This document shows, piece after piece, positions 1 through 10,184 of a DNA stretch of 64,000 nucleotides. Every line of letters begins with the position of its first letter. Position 1 is the first letter of the stretch. The notes below the pieces were generated by a model. The model saw nothing but the letters and a program-made list of their open reading frames with translations, had not been told where the DNA came from and did not search any database. A program made the position numbers and the translations under genes. The DNA lies in NCBI RefSeq assembly GCF_020283565.1, contig NC_060065.1, positions 18,204,866 to 18,268,865 on the forward strand, in the 5' to 3' direction. Source of the stretch: Trifolium pratense (taxonomy: Eukaryota; Streptophyta; Magnoliopsida; Fabales; Fabaceae).

Positions 1-1656
1 AACTGATCACTAATGTCTAACTTATGAATTTCGTTAATTTTTTGCTTAACACGGCAAGTTTTCGCATAATGACCAAAACGTCCACACTTAAAGCATTTAA
101 TATCAGATTTATCATTTTTAAATGTTTTCTTCTTTCCTTTAGATTTTTTATAAGATTTGTCTTCAGAGGGTTCTTTATTTTTCTTGTATTGATTCTTTCG
201 TTTTTTATAAGGCTTATAATTACTAGAGTTTTTAGTATAATTTTTCTTAACCTTTTTACTAGGGGCTCTAATAGGTTCTATTCCAAATTGTTCACAGAAG
301 GAACCTAATTCCCTTTTACTTTGAGTTACCTCAGATTTAATTTTATTTTGTATTTTAAAATCTGTACAAATTCCTATTCCGGTTTCTATAATCTGACTAG
401 ATATTTGCCCAAAAGTTAATATAGAGTAAGGAATTACTCCATTACTCTTAGCTTTAATAGCCATTCTAACCTTTTCTGCTAATAACCTAGGTAACCCTGC
501 TATAAATCGTTCTTTCCAATAATCAGCGCCACCATCAGGTCTATTACATAATTTTGATAAAAACATATCTCTATACCAACGATAATCACTCATTGTAGGA
601 CAATAAAGGTTTGCTAATTGATCTGCAGCTCTATCCTGTATTTGAGATGGATCTCCTACAAAGTGTTTGGTAATGGTATATAATAAAGTATTAACAGCAT
701 CTTCATCTCCTATGATGCCGGTTGATGGATCTAATTTTTTAGCTTCTAAGATAGCAAGTTTTTCTTCAGGACTAATTATATTATCCCACCATCCTTTTAA
801 TTGTCCAGTAAAACCAGTAATTATTAATATAGCAGCTTTTTTATCTGAATTTTCTCCTATTGATTTAAAAGCTGTAGCTGCCATGGTCATTTCTTGAATG
901 GTATTTAATATATTCTGTTCACTATGTCCATCTATATTCCATTCTATAATTGAATTGCCACTGTAAGAGCTGGCCACCATGTCTCTAGCTTCTTCAAATT
1001 GAAGATCTGGAAAACTAGGTCTAGGATAATAGTTTCTAGTTCTTCCTTGATAACCCATGTGTTTTCTAATTCTATTTATCTCAGAGTTATCTTCACTTTT
1101 TTCTAATATATTAACTTGGGCTTTTGCTTTTCCATTAATAGATAAATCAGATAATTTTTTCATAAGATTGTCTACTAATTCATCTTTGCTAGGCCCTAAT
1201 TTAACTTCGCTTAAATCTTTTTCAGGAACATTAATCAATTTATATATAGGTCTTTTCGGATCTAAAGGAAAATCCTTGTAAGATTCTATTTTATTATTTG
1301 TAAGGGGAGTATGAGACATGTGAGTCTCTACTCTATCTAATTGATCTGCTATGGTGCTTAGTATGGTATTTGAATAATTCAGCTGAGACTGAACTTTTCC
1401 TATATCCGCATTATCTGGTGATTTAAAAGGATAAGCTTCTAAGGATACATTATGACTTTCTATTTTAATAGCTTCTAATGGAGGATGAACAGATTCAACA
1501 GTTTTATTGGTTAATGTTGTCCATTTTTTAGCAGTTTTTGTTGTAACATTTAAATAATTTGTTTGTACGAAAGGATTAATTATTTTTTGTTCTATACAAT
1601 ATTCTTCAAACCAAGTGAAGAAATAAACATTAATTCTTTTATTTTTAATATAATCA
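1..1656 (-). pseudogene. Endogenous caulimovirid fragment: end of movement-protein region plus coat-protein region, running off the left edge
   Basis: Read on the minus strand, one frame stays open from about 1656 to the window edge (about 550 codons, no stop seen). It begins inside the same coding segment that ends the plus-strand movement-protein frame (right arm of the inverted repeat). It then runs into a Caulimoviridae coat-protein domain, recognisable by the segment around 740-960 (IIEWNIDG, MTMAATAFK, TGQLKGWWDN). A lysine-rich stretch and a CCHC zinc knuckle (CFKCGRFGHYAKTC, about 55-105) follow near the edge. Movement and coat domains share one frame, as in petuviruses and florendoviruses. 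The fragment has no start of its own: its upstream part is replaced at about 1656 by the inverted other copy. It is a viral remnant in the host chromosome, not a host gene. Genus assignment is inference. Confidence 0.85.
1342..1656. repeat. Left arm of a 315-bp inverted repeat (viral sequence)
   Basis: This segment is the reverse complement of 3195-3509 (positions sum to 4851). I saw one mismatch, near 1617. The outer ends are sharp: beyond 1342 the viral frame continues on the left, while beyond 3509 the right copy breaks into non-viral DNA. The arms are about 1.54 kb apart. Near-identity means the two copies separated recently or are kept alike. Confidence 0.9.
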
Positions 1657-1968
1657 TATTATTTTATGGATTATGTTTTCGTTTACAGAAACATTATATT
1701 TTTATGATCCAGCCAATTATTATGGTATCAGAGCCTCGAAAGAGGTCTCTTAGAGATTAAAGTTTACATAAGGTTTTTTAGTAAACTAAGATTTACTTCT
1801 TATTTTCTTATTTGTTTTTTCTATTTCTTAGCGTTGGTAAGCCCGGATAGTTGTGTTGGTAAGCCCGTTAAAATCCCAGGAGAGGAGTCGAGTGGTGTTC
1901 CTGCAACCTTTTGAGTCCGTTGGTGTTCCCGTTAAGAAGAGAAACTAAAAATTTAGAAAACAAGTAGT
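1657..1968 (+). promoter_or_regulatory. Caulimovirid leader region
   Basis: This non-coding stretch lies between the inverted left fragment and the movement-protein start codon. It carries the tRNA primer site and a short GC-richer stretch around 1830-1935 just before the ATG at 1969. That position fits the leader of a pararetroviral pregenomic RNA. I could not assign a promoter: AT-rich words near 1660-1705 are not specific enough. Confidence 0.6.
1723..1734 (+). promoter_or_regulatory. Reverse-transcription primer binding site for initiator tRNA-Met
   Basis: TGGTATCAGAGC is the standard plant pararetrovirus and Ty1/copia primer site, complementary to the 3' end of initiator tRNA-Met. Its position upstream of the movement-protein frame and on the same strand marks the origin of viral minus-strand DNA synthesis. 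Confidence 0.85.
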
Positions 1969-3525
1969 ATGTCTAGAATACTTAGAACTTTAAGTGAACT
2001 AGGATCTTCTAGGAGAGATCGTGCCATAGTTACTTCTGGATTATCACCCCAAGAATTAGAAGTTAGAAGTGACCAAGATAGATATCAAAACCATGAATTA
2101 GAAATAGCTGAAATTGAAAACAAATTACAGAATTGGAAATTACCCGAAATCAGTTATAAAGAGATTTATAAATCAAGTATGTTTGATAACTTTAGAGCAC
2201 ATAGTATTACTCAAACAATAGAATCCTCAAAATCTATAACTCATCAAAGAGAAACTATTAATTTATTAAATGAAAAATTAATAGAAGGACATGTAAAACA
2301 AGGCTTTCGTTATATTCATTTAGGATTAATTCAAGTAGCGGTAAAACCTCTACATAAATTAGGATTAAATACTCCGATATTACTGGTATTAAGAGATAGC
2401 AGAATTAAAACATTTCCTGAATCTGTAATAGCTATTCTTGAATCAAATTTAAATGATGGACCAGTTTATTTTAACTGTTATCCTAATTATTCTATGAATT
2501 TAACAGATAGTTTCACACCTACATCATTAGTAATTAATATTCAATGTATAGATGACTTATTTAATGAAGGAGTTGCCAATATAGATGTATGTCATAGAAT
2601 TAAATATAAAGTTTCAAATATTAATTATAATTTTAAAGCAATTAGAAGTTCGCCGAAGAATGAAACCATTATTGTAGAAGCTAATTTAAGAAGATCAAAT
2701 ATTACTACACCTAAAAGATTAAAAGCTTCTGACTTAAGACAGAAATTACCAGAAGAATGGATATTACAGGATGTCATGCCTCCCCCAAAATTAGAGTCTA
2801 GACAACCTAGACAATTTATATTAGAAAATGATGGTAGCATTAGAATAAGAATGAATAGAAGTCAATCTATGAGGATTGAAGAACCTATTAGTAGTAGAGC
2901 TAGTACAAGCTCTAGAAGATCTATAGATTCTACCATTAATATTAATTTAGCAGGAGTTGATTTTACTCCTAATATTCCCCAACCTATCTATGAGACTGAA
3001 GGTAGAAATGATTCTCCTCCTATGTCTCCTACTGCCTCACAAATCCTTAGTATTATAGAATTAGAAGAAGATTTTGAAATAGATAAAGCTTGGATTAGAG
3101 AAGATTTTGAAGCAGATTATAATAAAGAAAAAAGAGATTGGTACTTTGATACTTTTGAGAAAATACAAACTGATTATTATCTTAACAAATTTTATGATTA
3201 TATTAAAAATAAAAGAATTAATGTTTATTTCTTCGCTTGGTTTGAAGAATATTGTATAGAACAAAAAATAATTAATCCTTTCGTACAAACAAATTATTTA
3301 AATGTTACAACAAAAACTGCTAAAAAATGGACAACATTAACCAATAAAACTGTTGAATCTGTTCATCCTCCATTAGAAGCTATTAAAATAGAAAGTCATA
3401 ATGTATCCTTAGAAGCTTATCCTTTTAAATCACCAGATAATGCGGATATAGGAAAAGTTCAGTCTCAGCTGAATTATTCAAATACCATACTAAGCACCAT
3501 AGCAGATCATATAATTTTTCATTAG
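1969..3525 (+). pseudogene. Endogenous caulimovirid movement-protein region (5' part of polyprotein), truncated at 3509
   Basis: An uninterrupted 518-codon frame starts at the ATG after the leader. Residues about 100-225 carry the Caulimoviridae movement-protein core (30K superfamily), for example HLGLIQVAVKPL, LGLNTPILL and GPVYFNCYPNYS. This family forms tubules at plasmodesmata for cell-to-cell spread of virus. A serine/arginine-rich linker (about 295-325) and an acidic segment follow. The viral reading frame breaks at 3509: the last few codons to the stop at 3523-3525 come from flanking DNA. In the intact relative the frame would continue into the coat protein, as the left minus-strand fragment shows. 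There are no internal stops or frameshifts, so integration or rearrangement is recent or the piece is conserved. It is not a complete virus: protease, reverse transcriptase and RNase H are not in the window. Confidence 0.85.
3195..3509. repeat. Right arm of the 315-bp inverted repeat (viral sequence)
   Basis: Reverse complement of 1342-1656. Its right end at 3509 coincides with the junction between viral sequence and non-viral DNA. Confidence 0.9.
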
Positions 3526-4330
3526 ATTTAGCCATTTAGGTTTAATTTACTAAGTCCCATGCCCAACATACATAACCTTAAATCCCTATCACCTCTTTTG
3601 ATTCTCATCTTCACAAACATGAATCAGCCGCCCTATCTCTGTTCTCAATTTTTTTTTCATTTCGTCTTCTTTCTCCCAGCATGCATTTTGCGTCTCCTGA
3701 TTTGTCTCCTGTATTTTCTCTCTTTATCCATGCTTCCCTTTATTTTTATTTTTTCGTTTATTGCATTCCTGTTCTTGTTTCCTTTTCTGTTGATGCACTA
3801 AATCATTTTTAATGTTTCCCAGTTACAGAAACTCTGAACCGTGGCAAACAGGTCAACTGCCGGTTTGAGCGGTTTTTGGCTGGTTCAGTGGTTTTCTGGC
3901 CGTTTTTTATTCAGAGCAGTTATTAGGCTTCATTGGACCAGTGCTGGGTCCGGTTCCCAGTTGAACTGGACAGTCTGATTTTAATTACCTTGATCCTAGG
4001 GCATGTTTGATGAATTTTCCGATTCCTCCTTTGTTCCTTAAAGACATGATTGCTTGCATTTCTGAATGTTGAATTTCTGCTTATATGTGTTTGCCTGTTC
4101 GGCTCATTTCCTCTTCCTTTCCATGCAAAAGAATCTATACTTCTACTTGCACATATAGCATTTATTCAAATATAGATCTGTGTTTCATGGATTTGATGCA
4201 TCGACTCTAGTAATTAATTCAACATTTCAAAACTGATGTATCAAAATGATTTTATTCATTAAAGAGGCAGAGAGAGAATTTCGGCCACGAAAGTTTTCAT
4301 CACTGTCACTAATATCTTTTGGACGTTCAG
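3510..4330. other. Host DNA, intron-like, no gene recognised
   Basis: T-rich, intron-like sequence starts directly at the viral junction and runs to the 3' splice site of the B14 exon at 4331. I found no exon coding for the upstream part of B14 here. It may be the remainder of an intron interrupted by the viral insertion. Confidence 0.5.
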
Positions 4331-4519
4331 GTCATCGATATGCTGCTTTTCAAGGGGTTGGAAGAGCTGAAGAATGTTGTGAACCACTCAAAGCAGAGGC
4401 ACCATATCGTCGGTCAGTACGTAATCGGTCGTCGTGGACTTGAGCAACGGGAATTGGCTTCAAAAGAGCAGGGCATCTCTAATTTTCTGAAGGATTTCTA
4501 CAACAGCAATTACTCTTGA
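4331..4519 (+). CDS. NADH dehydrogenase (complex I) subunit B14/NDUFA6-like, last exon
   Basis: After an acceptor-like TTCAG the frame encodes VIDMLLFKGLEELKNVVNHS, then KQRHHIVGQYVIGRRG, ending FLKDFYNSNYS and a stop at 4517-4519. This is the C-terminal half of the plant B14 subunit of mitochondrial complex I, an LYR-family accessory protein that binds acyl carrier protein on the matrix arm. The LYR-bearing N-terminal half is not in the window: either the earlier exons lie left of the viral insertion (more than 4.3 kb away) or this is an orphan exon. A possible poly(A) signal AATAAA lies at 4554-4559. The frame has no defects. Family identification is confident; expression as a working gene is uncertain. 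Confidence 0.7.
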   Translation, partial: VIDMLLFKGLEELKNVVNHSKQRHHIVGQYVIGRRGLEQRELASKEQGISNFLKDFYNSNYS

Positions 4520-4553
4520 AGTGTGATCATGGGTTGTGTTTTCTGTTTCCTCA

Positions 4554-4559
4554 AATAAA
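4554..4559 (+). terminator. Candidate poly(A) signal of the B14 exon
   Basis: AATAAA lies 35 bases after the stop codon, within the usual spacing for a plant near-upstream element. Such hexamers also occur by chance in AT-rich DNA. Confidence 0.4.
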
Positions 4560-6860
4560 GAATTTTCTTAAATGTTATGTATGTCAATACAGGATGAAGT
4601 TAATACTGTTAATTTCAGATGAAACTGTTACTTTCATTATTCCTGGCTTAATTTGAGAAAGTGGTTTTCTGCTTATTCTTGTGGACATGTGTGCATACTG
4701 CTGAAAAAAAAAACTGCGCATTTTGAATAAAGGCATAATATTAAGTCTTTTCGATATGCAGGTACTTAGTTGTTTATTGTGGATCTTTCATTTGCATTTC
4801 CCTATAGACAGTTTTGCTTTTGTCTTAGTCCAGTTAGATGACCAATGTGACCTTGATTTAGCAAAGGAAGGTAGGATTTTATTTGTATTCCAAACCACCT
4901 CTAACTTCCTCAACTACCTGCCACACACAACTGCAAAGCCCCTTGTAATTATAGTTGTCACTTATCAAAATTATGAGAGATCTTCATTACTTTTGCTCTT
5001 ACAAGAAATCTTGCATCTTATCAAAAAACCACCTTGTAGCCTTCCATTGCAGCTACATAATTTAGGGGTTTTTGTGGTTCATAAACTGAATTGAATCGTA
5101 CCACATTAATAGTTTGGTTCAACTCTTATAAACCACTTTAGTAAAAATTAGTTAATTTCTCAAACTAGATATTTTCAAAACCTAATTTTGAATTGGTTTA
5201 ATTCATTTGAACTTAGTACAAATTAATTTTTCTGTTTCAACTAGATTATCTTTGAACTAGTTTTCAAATCGGTTTTTCATGGATTTTTGTTTAGACGGGC
5301 TTGCAGTGTAAAAAAAAAATAGTTGTATACCAATTTTTCATCGACTTTTTTTAACATAGCCATAGATTGTCATGTTATTTTTATTTACCACATAATAACC
5401 TAATAATTTTGATTGTGATATTAGTTACAGAGGCACAACATTTAAATAAACGAGGGAAAAAAAGAGCTTGATAAATATAAATGAATAGAATAACACGAAA
5501 AGGAAGGCATACTAGCATGATCGGAAACTGTAGAATTTCCACAGTTTTGATGATCCTGTTGAATTGCTCTTCACCACCTTTTTCGGATTCCACTTGCAGT
5601 ATGTCCCTTCCACTGCCGCAGAAACAATCTCCTTGCCATCTTCGACAATGGTGCCGATTCAGTGAAGATCTTCTTCACCGGCAAATGGTTTCCAAATTTG
5701 ATAACGTAATTATCAGTTTTTTTTACCAAATTCGCTAATGTAATCATTGGTTAAAGAGTTCAAACCAGTATTCATAATTAAGTTTGCTTAATTGAACTGT
5801 TTAAATTTTGTGATTAAGTTCTTGAACTATTTAATATAATTTGGTCTTTTATGATTAAGTATAGTTCAGTTATGATTCAGCTAACAATATATTTTGCACA
5901 CCCTAACAAAATCTGCCATGTGATGCTGCTCACCACGAAGTCTGGCATTCTATAGAAAATAGAAAAGGAGTTTGTCTTTTACTACTAGAACTACTTATTT
6001 GTGGTGCTTTATTTACTTTTGAAAAAGATTGAATGATTCATAGTATTTAACATAGTTTTAAAAGTTATAATTTGTCTTGATAAACAAGAGACTATTCAAA
6101 ATAACATGTAATCTCTCGTTGATTGTGATGAATGTTTTTTTAAAAAAATATCTGAACTTTTTTGTGGAACGGCTATAAAAATTAGGATTATATTAAAAAC
6201 TCAATTAGGAAGAGAACAAACAAATACAAACAAAGTCAGCTGAAAAGTCACAAAAGCTTATAAAATATATAAAAAAAAAAAAAAAAAAAAATTTAAAAAA
6301 AAGCCAAAAAACAACCACCCTGAACCATGGAAACCAAGGCACCGTAATGGATTGTGCCACCAAAGAGAAAAGCCATACACAAAACCTTTATATTTAGCTT
6401 TAATCCACCATCATGGATGGATTTTAATTTGAGCAACAATTCCATCTAAAGAAAATTCCTTTGTTACCAAAGAGTCGATTATAGCGAGCTTTCTAAATTG
6501 ACTAAATAGAAGCTAACCAAATAATATTATAGACCAAATACATTAATTATACAATAAACCTAGAAAAGTGATTTTTGCTTAAAAGGAGTATGTTTAAACA
6601 TCAAAGCTCTCTCACGTGTAATCCACAAAATTGTTGAATATGAAAATTTGTGTCAGGCGAGAGCAGAAGAGACACCTAACCAATTCAATAGCTCAGTCCA
6701 CACTTGTGAGACATTGCACTCGGAAAAAAAAAAGATGATTTAAAGATTTTTCAACACCACATTTATTGACACAAGAAAGTTTTGAGATAAAAAAACTCTA
6801 CGGCGCAACAAGTTGTTCTTCATCAAAATACGTTTAAATAAAAGTCTCTAAGCAACAAGA
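4560..6860. other. Intergenic, no gene supported
   Basis: AT-rich DNA with scattered short open frames. A somewhat GC-richer patch at about 5520-5700 reads openly on both strands and may be a remnant of a coding exon, but I could not assign a family. A 21-A run lies at 6271-6291. Confidence 0.4.
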
Positions 6861-6862
6861 TA

Positions 6863-7166
6863 TAATCCTCCGGTCTTTTTTATAAAGAATATTTTGAGAG
6901 AAAAAAAATTGGTCCTTTATATAAGAAATTTTGACCAATTTTCAAATGTTTTAAATGTTTAATTTCACTTATGCCCTTATTTATTATGAGAGAGAATATT
7001 AAAAATAAGTAAGTTAGTTAAATGAAGGGTAATTAAATAAGGGTATACATGAAATACATTTAAATTTATAAGAACATTAAAATGCAAATAACTATGTAAA
7101 ATGTGTTTTCTTAGTCCATGTAATTTTTTCAAAGTGTTCCTTATAAAAAGGAACAAAGGAAGTACT
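6863..7166. mobile_element. Degenerate Stowaway-like MITE
   Basis: The left end CCTCCGGTC followed by TTATAAAGAATATTTTG and the right end AAAAAGGAACAAAGGAAGTA form degraded terminal inverted repeats of the CTCCCTCCGT type. The element is about 300 bp, non-coding and AT-rich. More divergent than the copies at 26.2, 41.4 and 49.2 kb, so older. Confidence 0.55.
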
Positions 7167-8168
7167 TTAAATGGCACCATTTTATTCCAAACAAAATCCA
7201 AGACCCTCAACCATTCACCCAAGGGTTAGCAAGGAGTAGCTTCTTTAACTAGGAAATTTTCTTTTACCGCTCTACCTACTTCTCGCGCCCTACGCGTTTT
7301 CATTTTTAGCCATTCTGCTACTTAAATAATGAACGTTATAAAAATAAAATTTAGTAGGATATTTTCGAGGAATATCCACTACCTAAGTACCGGATAGGGG
7401 TATTTTGATAAATTCGTAAAGCACGTGAGAAAAATGGGTAGTGTAGCAAAAGAAATTCTCACTGAATAGACATCATCATGACAACACCTCCAAGCCTACT
7501 TGTTATCTTAAGTCTTAACAAACATTCTTTCATTTCATAGACTAAATTATCACTCATAAATTTAAACGACTAAATTAACCACCTCTTACAATTTCAATTA
7601 TCAAAATAAGCTGCTTATTTATCAACAAAAAATGCTCACCCAAACACAGAAATTATTCCTAGTCAAACACACCAAGAAGAGGATTTTTCTATTTTCTCTC
7701 ACTCCTCCTACTTCAAAGTATATCAACTTTAGTCAAATTTGACTATTTGAGGAACAAAATATAAAAATGAACAAGTTTTGTGAACCAAAAGTTCTATGAA
7801 TTCTGCATAAGACAACACATTTTTTTATGAAAACAGTTCAACAAATTCATATCCATTGGAAAACTTTGGCAACTGAAACAGTTAAATAGCATATATCCCA
7901 ACCAAACTACCTTTGTGTGAAAAAACCAAATACCTTCCACGACAATTACAATGGACAATATTATTAGTAACAAAGATAACATAAATGCATGTTTCCAATT
8001 CCATTCCTAGACTATGTGAACTCTAGGAAACACTAGTATCGGTATTTCAACAACTACGAGTACAACACCAAGAACACTTGTTAAGAAGAAGCAAAACTTA
8101 TAATGACCAAAGTATTAATGGTGATTGATATGTGATAATTAAATTTGACAGACTATTCACTACACTCA
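7167..8168. other. Intergenic / 3' flank of the TGA gene
   Basis: No coding sequence recognised. The right part (about 7950-8168) is downstream of the minus-strand TGA stop codon and probably includes its 3' UTR. Confidence 0.5.
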
Positions 8169-10139
8169 TTAATCTCTTGGACGGGCTAGCCAGAGGGAGC
8201 TGAGAGCTCGCAGCCGCGAAAAGTAATCATGTATGGCAAGGAGTGCACGAGCTGATTGACGTGTTGTCAATATCCGGTGCATTTGTTGTAGTGTCTGCTG
8301 GCGCAGATTGTCAGCCTTGTAATAATAAACACAGAAATGGAATACATGGTAAGATATTTTATATAGGGCTATTTTATAGTAAATAATGTGACGTGAAATT
8401 ATTTGGATACAAGTTAGAGAAAGAAAAATTTACCTGTCGAATGAAACCCTCGAGTGTCCCAAGCTTACCCATGGCCATAGCCATTTGACCCATGTAATTT
8501 GCCACATTCCCTGATGAACCAGATGAGGAAGGTGCGCCAGTGGACAACGTCTCTGCAAGGGACTGTTGTAATGCTTCCATACCCTGAGACAATGCATCTT
8601 CTGCTTGTTGGGAGGATTGTTGCAAGTTGGTAATACCCATCAACTGCTGCTCTGTGAGAGGTTCCAATTGACTTACCAGAAGCTGTAATCAAATTTGTCG
8701 CACAAAGTCAAGGTAAAGAAAGAAAATAAACTCTAAAATGACTCTAGATCTAGGCATCGAAAATCATGTGACATTTATTTAAGAAAAACAAGCATATGAA
8801 TCAACTGTAAGAAACTAAGAACCATCAACAAAATATAAGCCCTATTTCAAATTACTAGATATATTTATTATTATTTTTTAAATATACCCCTTATTAATAC
8901 TGCTAATTTGTTGTGGGAGATGAAAAATCAGAATTGGACAGATATATACACAATCGAATATTAGTAATATTCATATACTAAATATATTCATTAATTACAC
9001 TACCAATTTCTCTTAATATATGTGAAAAAGTGCCCGAGGGACTAACAAAAGAGATGGAGGTAGTAATCTTTATTATTTTGTTTTTAACACTTAAGTCTTT
9101 ATATATTTCTTGAAAATAAATCAATAACTTGGGTTTCAATTGATATCAAGGAACAAGAAAATTAGCCGAGTATTAGTAGAAGAAAGGACTTAACCATGTT
9201 AAAAAACATGGACGACTAAAGCTTTAACGGGGTGACAAGGTTGAAAACGTAGTTATATATATGAAAGTGAGAATAGTTATGCATGTTCATTCAATTTGAA
9301 AGATAAACAGAAATATTTTTTACCAACCAGCAATTGAGGCAGCAACTAAAAATAACGATGTAACAAGCCAGCCTAGCATTTTTATATAATTACTTCTGTT
9401 TCAAAAACTGTGCATCTAACTTGTAATGAACCGAAAAACCTATTGGAGAATTTCACTCTTTAGCCTTCACGTTAGCAAGACATAGCACTGCTTAGGGAAA
9501 CCGATATTTTAATCAATGAGATTCATAAAGAAAAGGGTCAGCATAAGCTCACCTTGAGAAGTTCAGACGACCGGAAACCACCGAGCCATAGAAAACACCT
9601 CTCAGCAGGCGTTTTCCACATGCCAGACAACAAATGGAAAACATCAGCCTTAGCTGCAACACCTTTCAGCCTAAAAATATCATCATAATGTGCCAATATA
9701 CCATCAACAATCATGCGAAGTTCGGTATCACTTGCATGAGAATTTACAGCTGCTCTCAATTCATTAATTTGTCGATTCTGCTCTTCCAGCCACCTTGCAT
9801 ATTCTGCATCAAATTGCATTGCCCCTGTAAAACAATTAAATGATTGTTATTAACAAAACATAACTCAAAGTGTATTGATATAACCTGTTACATCATCAAA
9901 GAAATAAATATATACTATGAAGTTATTATAGACATATTTCTAAGTTCAAACTATAGAATAAATAACATAGTTTAGAAATAAGATACCATTTCCACTCATT
10001 GAATGAGTTTGTTCACCCGAACTTGATATGAATACTCCCTACAGGAAGAAACAAAAGGTTCTGGTTTAAAATAGAGCATGACTCCCAAGGAAACGTGTCA
10101 TACAAAAACCAAGAGGGGTGGGGAGAGAGAGAGAGAGAG

Positions 10140-10184
<45 letters not shown>

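Noticed and set aside
3061..3288. Minus-strand open frame duplicated at 1563-1760 on the plus strand
   Set aside because: Antisense shadows of the viral movement-protein frame in the two arms of the inverted repeat.
5381..5738. Overlapping open frames on both strands as a candidate gene
   Set aside because: Exon-like composition but no recognised family, no consistent splice pair and no start context; left as unassigned.
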